Below are positions 5,214-13,417 of a stretch of DNA of 17,990 nucleotides, one piece after another. Each line of letters starts with the position of its first letter. Position 1 is the stretch's first letter. The position numbers and the translations under genes are program-made. The notes below the pieces were generated by a model, which was given only the letters and a program-made list of their open reading frames with translations, ran no database searches and had not been told where the DNA came from. This DNA comes from JBQTIU01 sp052387815 (lineage in GTDB: Bacteria; Pseudomonadota; Alphaproteobacteria; CACIAM-22H2). Location of the stretch: NCBI GenBank assembly GCA_052387815.1, contig JBQTIU010000105.1, positions 1 to 17,990 on the forward strand. The letters run 5' to 3'.

Positions 5214-5897
5214 ATGCCGACCCTGTTCGTCACCGGCGCCGGGCGCGGCCTCGGCCTCGAGTTCGCCCGCCAGTTCGCGGCCGAGGACTGGCGGGTGATC
5301 GCCACCGTGCGCGATCCCTTGCAGGGCGCGGGGCTCGCCGCGCTCGGGGGCGGCGTCGAGGTCCACCGGCTCGACGTTGCCGACCGCACCGCGATCGCGG
5401 CGCTGGCTGGCGAGCTCGAGGGCCGGGCGATCGACGTGCTGCTCTGCAACGCCGGCGTCTACGGGGCGCGCGGCCGCACCTTCGGCGACACCGACTACGC
5501 GGACTGGGAACGGACGATACGGGTCAACGTCATGGCGCCGATGGCGTTGGCCGAGGCCTTCGTCGAGCACGTGGGGGCGAGCGAGCGCAAGCTCATCGCC
5601 ATGATGTCGTCCCGCATGGGCTCGATGGCCGAGAACACCGAGGGCGGGGCCGTCGCCTACCGCTCCAGCAAGGCGGCCCTCAACGCGGTCGTCAAGACGC
5701 TGTCGATCGACCTCGCCAAGCGGCGCATCGCGGTGGTCGCCCTCCATCCCGGCTGGGTCAAGACCGACATGGGCGGACCGCGGGCGGAGATCGGCCCCAA
5801 GGAGTCGATCGACGGCCTGCGGGCCGTCATCAAGGGCCTGCGCCTTGCGGACTCCGGCAAGTTGTACGCCTACGACGGCCGCGTGCTGGCGTGGTAG
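5214..5897 (+). CDS. Short-chain dehydrogenase/reductase (C-factor-like SDR)
   Basis: The 227-residue classical SDR has the cofactor motif TGAGRGLG (7-14), LDVAD (53-57), the NAG motif (79-81) with VYG, the structural Asn105, a catalytic serine at Ser132/133 in MMSSRMGS, and Tyr149/Lys153 in AYRSSK. The insertion between Ser and Tyr (SSRMGSMAENTEGGAVAYRSSK region) is typical of CsgA/C-factor-like and sniffer-like SDRs. The residue after the second beta strand is 'TVRDP', with Arg33, which favours NADP(H). The substrate cannot be deduced. It lies between the RidA-like gene and the acyl-CoA dehydrogenase with five-base gaps, so it is co-transcribed with the acyl-CoA pathway. It could reduce a carbonyl by-product or work outside the pathway. 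Confidence 0.9.
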   Translation: MPTLFVTGAGRGLGLEFARQFAAEDWRVIATVRDPLQGAGLAALGGGVEVHRLDVADRTAIAALAGELEGRAIDVLLCNAGVYGARGRTFGDTDYADWERTIRVNVMAPMALAEAFVEHVGASERKLIAMMSSRMGSMAENTEGGAVAYRSSKAALNAVVKTLSIDLAKRRIAVVALHPGWVKTDMGGPRAEIGPKESIDGLRAVIKGLRLADSGKLYAYDGRVLAW

Positions 5898-5902
5898 GCG
5901 CG

Positions 5903-7039
5903 ATGATCCTCACCGAGACGCAAACCCTGATCCGCGACGCCGCGCGCGCCTTCGCGGCCGACCGGCTCGCGCCCTTTGCCGCCGAATGGGACCGCAACTC
6001 GACCTTCCCGCGCGAGGCGGTGGCCGAGATGGGCCGCCTCGGCTTCCTGGGCATGCTCGCGCCCGAGGACTGGGGCGGCTCGGGGGCCGATCTGGTCGCC
6101 TACGCGCTCGCCATCGAGGAGATCGCGGCCGGCGACGGCGCGTGCTCGACCATCATGGCGGTCCACAACTCGGTCGTCGTCGCGCCCATCGCCACGTTCG
6201 GCACGCCCGAACAGAAGGAGCGGTTCTTGCGCCCGCTCGCCCACGGGCAAATGCTGGGCGCGTTCTGCCTGACCGAGCCCCAGGCCGGCTCCGACGCCGC
6301 GGCGATCCGCACCCGCGCCAGGCGCCACGGCAACCACTGGGTCCTCACCGGCACCAAGCAGTTCATCACCTCGGGCTCGACCGCCGATGTGGCGATCGTC
6401 TTCGCCGTGACCGATCCCGCCAAGGGCAAAAAGGGGATCAGCGCGTTCCTGGTGCCGACCCGGACTCCCGGCTGGACCGTCGCGCGCACCGAGCACAAGC
6501 TCGGCCAGCGCGCCTCCGACACCTGCCAGATCGTCCTCGACGAGCTGCGGCTCGTGCCCGAGCTGATGCTGGGCGAGGAGGGCGAGGGCTACCGAATCGC
6601 GCTCGCCAACCTCGAGGGCGGGCGGATCGGCGTCGCCGCCCAGGCGGTCGGCATGGCGCGCGCGGCCTGGGAGGCGGCGATTGCCTACGCCAAGGCGCGC
6701 GAAGCGTTCGGGGCCAAGCTCATCGCGCACCAGGCGGTGGCCTTCAAGCTCGCCGACATGGCGACCCGGATCGAGGCCGCGCGGCAGTTGATGCTCCATG
6801 CGGCGCGCTTGCGCGAGGCGGGGCTGCCTTGCCTCGCCGAGGCGGCGATGGCCAAGCTGTTCGCCTCGGAGATGGCGGAGCGAGTGTGCTCGGATGCCAT
6901 CCAGATCCACGGCGGCTACGGCTACCTCAACGACTTCGCGGTCGAGCGCATCTACCGCGACGTCCGGGTGTGCCAGATCTACGAGGGCGCTTCCGACATC
7001 CAGCGCCTGATCATCGCCCGCGCCATTCAAGGAGCCTAG
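5903..7039 (+). CDS. Acyl-CoA dehydrogenase (short/branched-chain type)
   Basis: The protein is 378 residues from the ATG at 5903, the normal length; the frame stays open far upstream, but that part is antigenic noise inside the RidA and SDR genes. It has the FAD/substrate signature CLTEPQAGSD (122-131), 'WVLTGTKQFITSG' (146-158) and the C-terminal signature QIHGGYGYLNDFAVERIYRD (334-353). The catalytic base is most likely Glu361 in IYEGASDIQ, the position used by SCAD, MCAD and isobutyryl- and 2-methylbutyryl-CoA dehydrogenases. Isovaleryl-CoA dehydrogenase instead uses a Glu in helix G; here that position is Gly240 (NLEGGRIG). The operon context predicts an acyl-CoA feeding 3-methylcrotonyl-CoA carboxylase, so isovaleryl-CoA is possible, but the active site speaks for a short or branched acyl-CoA of broader type. 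Electrons would pass to ETF. Confidence 0.93.
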   Translation: MILTETQTLIRDAARAFAADRLAPFAAEWDRNSTFPREAVAEMGRLGFLGMLAPEDWGGSGADLVAYALAIEEIAAGDGACSTIMAVHNSVVVAPIATFGTPEQKERFLRPLAHGQMLGAFCLTEPQAGSDAAAIRTRARRHGNHWVLTGTKQFITSGSTADVAIVFAVTDPAKGKKGISAFLVPTRTPGWTVARTEHKLGQRASDTCQIVLDELRLVPELMLGEEGEGYRIALANLEGGRIGVAAQAVGMARAAWEAAIAYAKAREAFGAKLIAHQAVAFKLADMATRIEAARQLMLHAARLREAGLPCLAEAAMAKLFASEMAERVCSDAIQIHGGYGYLNDFAVERIYRDVRVCQIYEGASDIQRLIIARAIQGA

Positions 7040-7043
7040 CGCC

Positions 7044-7646
7044 ATGGCCGCCGCCCTCGACTTCTATTTCGATTTCTCGAGCCCCTACGGCTACCTCGCC
7101 TCGACGCGCATCGACGAGTTGGCCCAGCGCCACGGCAGGAGCGTCACCTGGCGACCGTTCCTGCTCGGCGTCGTGTTCAAGATTTCGAAGGCCGAGCCGC
7201 TCACCAACGTCCCGCTCAAGGGCGACTATGCGGCGCGGGACTTCGCGCGCTTCGCGCGCCTGCTCGGCGTGCCGTTCAAGATGCCGGCCGCCTTCCCGTT
7301 CGCCGCCGTGGCGGCGAGCCGCGCGGTCTATTGGCTCGCCGATCGCGATCCCGCGCAAGCCCGGGCGGTCGCCAAGGCGGTTTTGCGGGCAGGCTTGGGC
7401 GAAGGCCGCGACGTGACGCCGGCTGCCTTCGTGGTCGAGACCGCGGCGGCGCACGGGGCCGATCGCGCCGCCATCTCGGCGGCGCTCGACGACCCGGCGG
7501 TCAAGGACCGCCTGCGCGTCGAGGTCGATGCGGCGATCCAGCGCGGCGTCTTCGGCTCTCCCTTCGTGTTCGCCGACGGCGAGCCGTTCTGGGGCGCCGA
7601 CCGGCTCGACCAGGTCGAGCGCTGGCTGGCCACCGGCGGCTGGTGA
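7044..7646 (+). CDS. 2-Hydroxychromene-2-carboxylate isomerase family protein (DsbA/GST-kappa fold)
   Basis: The 200-residue protein opens with DFYFDFSSPYGYLAS (6-20), the thioredoxin-fold strand and active-site loop of the NahD/GST-kappa family; Ser12 or Ser13 takes the place of the DsbA cysteine and would activate glutathione. An all-helical insert follows (about 60-150). Near the end is GVFGSPFVF (168-176) with the conserved cis-proline Pro173, then FWGADRLDQVERWL (182-195). The founding enzyme isomerises a ring-opened naphthalene intermediate using glutathione, but most genomic members are uncharacterised. An AAGGAG site lies in the last codons of the acyl-CoA dehydrogenase gene, and mccB follows after four bases. 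No aromatic-degradation gene is nearby, so a role with a leucine-pathway or CoA/glutathione adduct is possible but unproven. Confidence 0.9.
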   Translation: MAAALDFYFDFSSPYGYLASTRIDELAQRHGRSVTWRPFLLGVVFKISKAEPLTNVPLKGDYAARDFARFARLLGVPFKMPAAFPFAAVAASRAVYWLADRDPAQARAVAKAVLRAGLGEGRDVTPAAFVVETAAAHGADRAAISAALDDPAVKDRLRVEVDAAIQRGVFGSPFVFADGEPFWGADRLDQVERWLATGGW

Positions 7647-7650
7647 GGCC

Positions 7651-9258
7651 ATGGCCATCCTCAAGACCGCGATCGATCGGCGCGCCGACTCCTTCCGCGA
7701 CAACGATCGGGCGATGCGCGCCGTGGTCGCCGATCTCAAGGCCAAGGTCGCGGCGATCAAGGCGGGCGGCGGGGCGGCGGCGCACGCCAAGCATCGCAAG
7801 CGCGGCAAGCTGGCGGCGCGCGAGCGCATCCGCCTGTTGCTCGACATGGGCTCGCCGTTCCTCGAGCTGTCGCAGTTCGCGGCCTACGGGATGTACGGCG
7901 GCGAGGTGCCGGCGGCCGGGATCATCACCGGCATCGGCGTCGTGGCGGGCCAGGAATGCGTCGTCGTCTGCAACGACGCCACCGTCAAGGGCGGCACCTA
8001 TTTCCCGATCACCGTCAAGAAGCACCTGCGCGCCCAGGAGATCGCGCGCCACAACAACCTGCCGTGCATCTATCTGGTCGATTCCGGCGGCGCCAACCTG
8101 CCCACCCAGGACGACGTGTTTCCCGACCGCGAGCATTTCGGGCGCATCTTCTACAACCAGGCGAGGATGTCGGCGGCCGGCATCCCGCAGATCGCGGTGG
8201 TCATGGGCTCGTGCACGGCGGGCGGCGCCTACGTCCCGGCGATGTCGGACGAGGCCGTCATCGTCAAGAACCAGGGGACGATCTTCCTGGGCGGGCCGCC
8301 GTTGGTCAAAGCCGCGATCGGCGAGGTGGTGAGCGCCGAGGAACTGGGCGGGGCCGATGTGCATGCGCGCGTCTCGGGGGTCGCCGACCATTACGCGCTC
8401 GACGACGCCCACGCGCTGTTGACCGCGCGCCGCATCGTCGGCAACTTGAACCGCGTCAAACGCCCGGGGGCGGCCGTCCGCCCGCCCGCCGACCCGCTTT
8501 ACGATCCCGAGGACCTCTACGGCATCGTGCCCTTGGATTTGCGCAAGCCCTACGACGTGCGCGAGGCGATCGCGCGCATCGTCGATGCCAGCGAGTTCGA
8601 CGAGTTCAAGGAGCTCTACGGCGCCACGCTGGTGACGGGGTTCGCCCACATCTGGGGCTATCCGGTGGGGATGGTCGCCAACAACGGCATCCTGTTCTCC
8701 GAATCGGCACTCAAGGCCGCGCATTTCATCGAGCTGTGCTGCCAGCGCGGGGTGCCGCTGGTCTTCCTCCAGAACATCGCCGGCTTCAGGGTCGGGCGCA
8801 AGTACGAGGCGGGCGGCATCGCGCGCGACGGCGCCAAGATGGTGACCGCGGTCGCCTGCGCGAACGTGCCGAAATTGACGCTGATCATCGGCGGCAGCTT
8901 CGGGGCCGGGAACTACGGCATGTGCGGTCGCGCCTTCGGCCCGCGCTTCCTGTGGATGTGGCCCGGGGCGCGCATTTCGGTGATGGGCGGCGAGCAGGCG
9001 GCGAGCGTGCTGGCCACCGTCCGGCGCGACAACCTCGAGGCCCAGGGCAAGACCTGGCCGGCGGGCGAGGAAGAGGCGTTCAAGGCGCCGATCCGCGACC
9101 AGTACGAGACCCAAGGCCACCCCTATTACGCCTCGGCGCGGCTGTGGGACGACGGCATCATCGACCCGGCCGAGACGCGCATGGTGCTGGGCCTGGGCCT
9201 GTCGGCGGCACGCAACGCGCCGATCGAGCCGACCCGCTTCGGCGTGTTCCGGATGTAG
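7651..9258 (+). CDS. mccB: Methylcrotonyl-CoA carboxylase, beta (carboxyltransferase) subunit
   Basis: The 535-residue protein is full length for MCC beta (LiuB) and longer than most propionyl-CoA carboxylase beta subunits. The N-terminal carboxyltransferase half has KHRKRGKLAARERI (47-60), 'CNDATVKGGTYFPITVKKHLRAQEIA' (107-132), the oxyanion region DSGGANLPTQDDVFPD (144-159) and GSCTAGGAYVPAMSDE (186-201). The C-terminal half has QNIAGFRVGRKYEAGGIARD (374-393) and 'IIGGSFGAGNYGMCGRAF' (412-429). The KYEAGGI stretch and 'LPTQ' favour MCC over propionyl- or geranyl-CoA carboxylases. It transfers CO2 from carboxybiotin on the alpha subunit to 3-methylcrotonyl-CoA, giving 3-methylglutaconyl-CoA. 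The alpha subunit lies one gene downstream. Confidence 0.95.
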   Translation: MAILKTAIDRRADSFRDNDRAMRAVVADLKAKVAAIKAGGGAAAHAKHRKRGKLAARERIRLLLDMGSPFLELSQFAAYGMYGGEVPAAGIITGIGVVAGQECVVVCNDATVKGGTYFPITVKKHLRAQEIARHNNLPCIYLVDSGGANLPTQDDVFPDREHFGRIFYNQARMSAAGIPQIAVVMGSCTAGGAYVPAMSDEAVIVKNQGTIFLGGPPLVKAAIGEVVSAEELGGADVHARVSGVADHYALDDAHALLTARRIVGNLNRVKRPGAAVRPPADPLYDPEDLYGIVPLDLRKPYDVREAIARIVDASEFDEFKELYGATLVTGFAHIWGYPVGMVANNGILFSESALKAAHFIELCCQRGVPLVFLQNIAGFRVGRKYEAGGIARDGAKMVTAVACANVPKLTLIIGGSFGAGNYGMCGRAFGPRFLWMWPGARISVMGGEQAASVLATVRRDNLEAQGKTWPAGEEEAFKAPIRDQYETQGHPYYASARLWDDGIIDPAETRMVLGLGLSAARNAPIEPTRFGVFRM

Positions 9259-9264
9259 GCGCCG

Positions 9265-10050
9265 ATGGGCTCCGCGCTGCTGATCGGCCGCGACGACCGG
9301 GGGGTGGCCACGCTCACTCTCAACCGGCCGGAGCTCCATAACGCTTTCGACGATGCGCTGATCGCCGAGCTCACCGCCGCGCTAGAGCGGGTCGAGGGCG
9401 AGGCGGGCGTGCGGGCGGTGGTGCTCGCCGCCAACGGCAAGAGCTTCTCGGCCGGCGCCGACCTCGACTGGATGAAGCGCATGGCGGACTATTCCGAAGC
9501 CGAGAATCTGCGCGACGCCGAGGCCCTTGCCGGCCTCATGCGGACGCTGCGGTTCCTTGCCAAGCCCACCGTGGCCGCGGTCCAGGGCCCGGCCTACGCC
9601 GGCGGCCTCGGGCTCATCGCGGCTTGCGACATCGCCGTCGCGGTCGAGGGCGCCCTGTTCGCGGTCACCGAGGTCAGGTTCGGCCTCGTCCCGGGGGCGA
9701 TCTCGCCCTACCTGGTGGCAGCGATGGGCGAGCGCGCGGCGCAGCGCTACTTCCTCACCGCCGAGCGCTTCGATGCCAATCAGGCGCGGCGCTTGGGCCT
9801 GGTGCACGAAGTGGTGAAAGCCGAGGAGCTCGGGGCGGCCGTCAAGCGCCTGTTGGATGCCCTGCTCGAAGGCAGCCCGGCGGCGCAGGCGGCGAGCAAG
9901 GACTTGATCCGTCGCGTAGCGCGCGCCGAGATCGACGACGCGCTCATCGCCGACACTGCGCGCCGCATCGCCCGCGCCCGCGCCAGCCCCGCCGGCCGCG
10001 AGGGTATTTCCGCCTTCCTCGACAAGCGCAAGCCGGACTGGCGGGCCTGA
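9265..10050 (+). CDS. liuC: Methylglutaconyl-CoA hydratase (enoyl-CoA hydratase/isomerase family)
   Basis: The 261-residue crotonase-fold protein starts with the ATG six bases after mccB. It has LNRPELHNAFDDALIAELTA (19-38), the CoA-binding and first oxyanion segment SFSAGADLDWMKRMA (60-74), the second oxyanion loop GPAYAGGLGLIAACDIA (108-124) and TEVRFGLVPGAISPYL (135-150) with the probable catalytic Glu136. SAGADLDWMKRM is the hallmark of the LiuC group in leucine catabolism. Canonical LiuC has FGGGVG where this has YAGGLG, a conservative departure. It hydrates 3-methylglutaconyl-CoA to (S)-HMG-CoA. Its TGA stop overlaps the mccA ATG by one base, linking hydratase and carboxylase translation. 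Confidence 0.92.
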   Translation: MGSALLIGRDDRGVATLTLNRPELHNAFDDALIAELTAALERVEGEAGVRAVVLAANGKSFSAGADLDWMKRMADYSEAENLRDAEALAGLMRTLRFLAKPTVAAVQGPAYAGGLGLIAACDIAVAVEGALFAVTEVRFGLVPGAISPYLVAAMGERAAQRYFLTAERFDANQARRLGLVHEVVKAEELGAAVKRLLDALLEGSPAAQAASKDLIRRVARAEIDDALIADTARRIARARASPAGREGISAFLDKRKPDWRA

Positions 10051-12059
10051 TGTTCGCCAAGCTTTTGATCGCCAATCGCGGCGAGATCGCCTGCCGGGTC
10101 ATCAGGACGGCGCGCCGGCTCGGCATCCGCACGGTCGCGGTCTACTCCGATGCCGATGCCAAGGCGGCCCATGTCGCCATGGCCGACGAGGCGCGGCGGA
10201 TCGGCCCCGCGCCCGCCCGCCTGAGCTATCTCGACAGCGCGGCGATCCTCGCGGCGGCGCGCCAATCGGGGGCCGAGGCGATCCATCCGGGCTATGGGTT
10301 CCTGTCCGAAAATGCCGCCTTCGCCGAGGCCTGCGCGATTGCCGGCCTGGTCTTCGTCGGGCCGCCGCCGGCCGCGATCCGCGCCATGGGCGACAAGAGC
10401 GCCGCCAAGGCGCTGGTGGAAAAAGCCGGCGTGCCGGTCGTCCCCGGCTATCACGGCAAAGCGCAGGACGCTTCGCGGCTGGCCAAGGCGGCCGCTGCGC
10501 TCGGCTATCCGGTGCTCATCAAGGCGGCGGCGGGCGGCGGCGGCAAGGGCATGCGCATCGTGGCGGCGCCGGATGAGCTCGCCGACGCCGCCGCTTCGGC
10601 CCGGCGCGAGGCCGAGGCGGCGTTCGGCGATGGCCGGTTGCTGGTCGAGAAATACCTCTCCCGCCCGCGCCACGTCGAAATCCAGGTCTTCGCCGACCGC
10701 CACGCCAACCTTGTCCACTTGTTCGAGCGCGAGTGCTCGATCCAGCGCCGTCACCAGAAAGTGCTCGAAGAAGCCCCGGCGCCTGGGCTTGCCGATGGCA
10801 TCCGCGCGGCCATGGGCGCGGCGGCGGTCGCGACGGCGCGCGCCGTCGGCTATCAAGGGGCGGGCACGGTCGAGTTCCTGCTCGAGGGCGACGGCAGGTT
10901 CTATTTCATCGAGATGAACACCCGCCTCCAGGTCGAGCACGCGGTCACTGAAAGGATCACCGGCCAGGACCTCGTCGAATGGCAGCTCGTCGTGGCCGCC
11001 GGCGGCAAGCTGCCGCTGCGCCAAGCCGACCTCGCGCGCCGCGGCCACGCGATCGAGGTGCGCATCTACGCCGAGGACCCGGCCAGAGATTTCTTGCCGG
11101 CGGCCGGCAGGCTCGTGCATGTGCGCTTCCCGCCCGAGGACGCGCATGTCCGCATCGACACCGGGGTGCGCGAAGGCGACGCGGTGGGCATCGACTACGA
11201 TCCGATGATTGCCAAGCTCGTCGTCTGGGACCGCGACCGCGGGGCGGCGCTCGCCCGGCTGCGCGGCGCGCTCGGCGGCTGCGAGATCGTCGGCCTGGCC
11301 ACCAACCTCGCCTTCCTGTCCGCGCTCGCCGCCCACCCGGCGCTGGCCGCGGGCGAGCTCGACACCGATTTCATTCCCCGCCACCGCGCCGAACTCGTCG
11401 CCGAGCACCGGCCGGCCTCCGATACGGTCCTTGCCCTGGCGGCGCTGGCCGTGCTCCTGGCTCGCCGGCAGAGGGCGGGGGCGGCGGCGCGCGCCGCGGC
11501 CGACCCGTACAGCCCGTGGTCGCTGGCCCACGGCTGGCGGCTCAACGACGAGGGGCACCATGACTTGCGCCTGCGCGAGGGCGAGGTCGAGGTCGCGCTC
11601 CGCGCCCATTTCCGGCGCGGCGGCTTCGTCCTCGATTTGCCCGGCGGCCGGCTCGAGGCGCAGGGCGAGCTTGGCGCCAACGGCCGCCTCGCGGCCGAGC
11701 TCGGCGGCACGCGCATCGAGGTGAGCATAGTGCGCCGCGGCGACGAGCTGACCGTGCTCGCCCAAGGCCAGGCCCACCGGCTCGTCCTCTTGGACCCGCT
11801 GGCCGCGGCCGCGGCCGCCGAGGTCGGCGGCGGCCTGCTCACCGCGCCGATGCCGGGCCGCATCGTCGCCGTCAAGGTCAAGGCCGGCGAGCGCGTCAAG
11901 CGCGGCGCGCCGCTCCTGGTGCTGGAAGCGATGAAGATGGAGCACACCATCGCCGCCCCCGCCGACGGCGTCGTCGAACGGCTCGGCGTCGCCCTCGGCG
12001 ACCAGGTCGAGGAAGGCGTCGAGCTGATCGGCTTGAAGCTGGCGGATGGAGGCGCCTGA
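10050..12059 (+). CDS. mccA: Methylcrotonyl-CoA carboxylase, alpha (biotin-carrying) subunit
   Basis: The 669-residue protein is complete from the ATG in the TGATG overlap with the hydratase gene. The biotin carboxylase part has KLLIANRGEIACRVIRTARR (4-23), HPGYGFLSEN (79-88), the ATP-binding glycine loop AAAGGGGKGM (159-168), 'FERECSIQRRHQKVLEEAP' (225-243) and FIEMNTRLQVEH (286-297). A connecting BT-type domain follows (about 450-590). The C-terminal biotinyl domain (about 595-663) has the attachment motif EAMKMEH with Lys629. It carboxylates biotin with ATP and bicarbonate and works as a hetero-dodecamer with MccB. Pairing with mccB, liuC and HMG-CoA lyase argues for MCC and against propionyl- or acetyl-CoA carboxylase. 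Confidence 0.95.
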   Translation: MFAKLLIANRGEIACRVIRTARRLGIRTVAVYSDADAKAAHVAMADEARRIGPAPARLSYLDSAAILAAARQSGAEAIHPGYGFLSENAAFAEACAIAGLVFVGPPPAAIRAMGDKSAAKALVEKAGVPVVPGYHGKAQDASRLAKAAAALGYPVLIKAAAGGGGKGMRIVAAPDELADAAASARREAEAAFGDGRLLVEKYLSRPRHVEIQVFADRHANLVHLFERECSIQRRHQKVLEEAPAPGLADGIRAAMGAAAVATARAVGYQGAGTVEFLLEGDGRFYFIEMNTRLQVEHAVTERITGQDLVEWQLVVAAGGKLPLRQADLARRGHAIEVRIYAEDPARDFLPAAGRLVHVRFPPEDAHVRIDTGVREGDAVGIDYDPMIAKLVVWDRDRGAALARLRGALGGCEIVGLATNLAFLSALAAHPALAAGELDTDFIPRHRAELVAEHRPASDTVLALAALAVLLARRQRAGAAARAAADPYSPWSLAHGWRLNDEGHHDLRLREGEVEVALRAHFRRGGFVLDLPGGRLEAQGELGANGRLAAELGGTRIEVSIVRRGDELTVLAQGQAHRLVLLDPLAAAAAAEVGGGLLTAPMPGRIVAVKVKAGERVKRGAPLLVLEAMKMEHTIAAPADGVVERLGVALGDQVEEGVELIGLKLADGGA

Positions 12060-12970
12060 TGCGCCTGCCCAAGGCCGTGAAGATGGTCGAGGTCGGCCCG
12101 CGCGACGGGCTCCAGAACGAGGCCAAGACGGTGCCGGCCGCGGTCAGGATCGAGCTCATCCGCCGGCTCGTCGAGGCGGGCCTCAAGGCGGTCGAGGCGG
12201 GGAGCTTCGTGTCGCCGAAATGGGTCCCGCAGATGGCCGACACCGCTTCGGTGCTGGCCGGGCTCGAGGCGCGGCCGAATGTGAGCTACCCGGTGCTGGT
12301 GCCGAACCTGCAGGGGTTCGAGGCCGCCGCCGCCGCCGGGGCGAAGGAGATTGCGATTTTCGGCGCCGCTTCCGAGAGCTTCTCGCGCGCCAACATCAAC
12401 CGTTCGATCGCCGAGAGCCTGGCGCGCTTCGCGCCGGTGGCGGAAGCGGCCAAGGCGCGGGGCATCCGGGTCCGGGGCTATGTCTCTTGCGCGCTGGGTT
12501 GCCCTTACGAAGGCGAGATCGCCCCCGACGCGGTCGCCGAGGTGGCGGGCCGGCTATTCGCGCTCGGCGCTTACGAGGTTTCGCTCGGCGACACCATCGG
12601 GGTCGGCACGCCGGCCAAGGCGCAGGCGATGGTCGAGGCGGTGGCGGGACGCGTGCCGCGCCGGCGCCTCGCCGTCCATTTCCACGACACCTACGGCCAG
12701 GCGCTGGCCAATATCCTGGCGACCCTCGAACTTGGCATTGCCGCGATCGATTCCTCGGTCGCCGGGCTGGGCGGCTGCCCCTATGCCAAGGGCGCCTCGG
12801 GCAACGTCGCCTCGGAGGATGTCCGCTACATGTTGGGCGGGCTCGGCATCGAGACCGGCGTCGACCTCGACAAGCTGGCCGCCGCCGGCCGCTTCATTTG
12901 CGCCGAGCTCGGGCGACCGCCGGCCTCGAAGGTCGCCCAGGCGCTCGCCGCCCGGGCCCAATCCGGTTGA
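12059..12970 (+). CDS. mvaB: Hydroxymethylglutaryl-CoA lyase
   Basis: The 303-residue protein begins at the ATG overlapping the mccA stop by one base. VEVGPRDGLQNE (10-21) carries the catalytic Arg15-Asp16 pair. 'VEAGSFVSPKWVPQMAD' (45-61), GDTIGVGTP (177-185) and HFHDTYGQALAN (207-218) supply the metal-binding His208 and His210. The signature GLGGCPYAKGASGNVASEDV (237-256) holds the catalytic Cys240 and metal ligand Asn249. All residues of the HMG-CoA lyase TIM-barrel active site are in place. It splits (S)-HMG-CoA into acetyl-CoA and acetoacetate, the last step of leucine breakdown. No CoA-transferase or acetoacetyl-CoA synthetase for the acetoacetate is in the window. Confidence 0.95.
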   Translation: MRLPKAVKMVEVGPRDGLQNEAKTVPAAVRIELIRRLVEAGLKAVEAGSFVSPKWVPQMADTASVLAGLEARPNVSYPVLVPNLQGFEAAAAAGAKEIAIFGAASESFSRANINRSIAESLARFAPVAEAAKARGIRVRGYVSCALGCPYEGEIAPDAVAEVAGRLFALGAYEVSLGDTIGVGTPAKAQAMVEAVAGRVPRRRLAVHFHDTYGQALANILATLELGIAAIDSSVAGLGGCPYAKGASGNVASEDVRYMLGGLGIETGVDLDKLAAAGRFICAELGRPPASKVAQALAARAQSG

Positions 12971-12974
12971 GGGG

Positions 12975-13412
12975 ATGCCGCTCCATCTCATCAAGCTCTG
13001 CGTCGGCATCGAAGACGTGGCGCATCTCGCCGCCATCCACAAGAAGCGCCTGGCGAGCCAGCGCAAGGCGGGAATCAAGCGGCCCGTGCTGCGCCATCTG
13101 ACGCGCAGCACGCCGCGGCGCTCCCAAGAGATCCTCGACGGCGGCTCGCTCTACTGGGTGATCAAGGGCGTGGTCCGGGTGCGCCAGCGCATCCTCGCCA
13201 TTCGCCCCGCCACCCGCGACGGCGAGCCGGCCTGCGAGCTCCGGCTCGACCGCCGGCACGTGCGCGTCGTGCCGCGCTCGATGCGGGCCTTCCAGGGCTG
13301 GCGCTACCTCGAGGCCGAGGATGCCCCGCCCGATCTCGCCGCCCTCGGCCGCGGCGCGGCCGAGATGCCGGCCGATATGGCCGAGGAGCTCGGTGTCCTC
13401 GGGCTGCTGTAG
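12975..13412 (+). CDS. DUF1489 family protein
   Basis: The 145-residue protein opens MPLHLIKLCVGIEDVAHLA, continues with LRHLTRSTPRRSQEILDGGS (59-78 approximately), LYWVIKGVVRVRQRILAIRP, and 'RPFQGWRYLEAEDAPPDL'-like text near the end (here MRAFQGWRYLEAEDAPPDL). These are the conserved blocks of DUF1489, a family of unknown function found essentially in Alphaproteobacteria. A GGGG tract just before the ATG is the only ribosome-site candidate. No signal peptide or membrane segment is seen; the protein is rich in Arg and Leu and probably cytosolic. It lies four bases after HMG-CoA lyase and five before putA, bridging the leucine and proline parts. A link to either pathway is not established. 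Confidence 0.9.
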   Translation: MPLHLIKLCVGIEDVAHLAAIHKKRLASQRKAGIKRPVLRHLTRSTPRRSQEILDGGSLYWVIKGVVRVRQRILAIRPATRDGEPACELRLDRRHVRVVPRSMRAFQGWRYLEAEDAPPDLAALGRGAAEMPADMAEELGVLGLL

Positions 13413-13417
13413 CCGCC

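Noticed and set aside
4583..5902. Upstream extension making an 818-codon frame continuous with the acyl-CoA dehydrogenase
   Set aside because: The extension is arginine- and glycine-rich text lying out of frame over the clear RidA-like and SDR genes; the dehydrogenase family starts at the ATG 5903.
9780..11945. Minus-strand open frame of 721 codons opposite liuC and mccA
   Set aside because: It is the antisense shadow of GC-rich, well-identified genes; its translation is low in complexity and shows no family motif.
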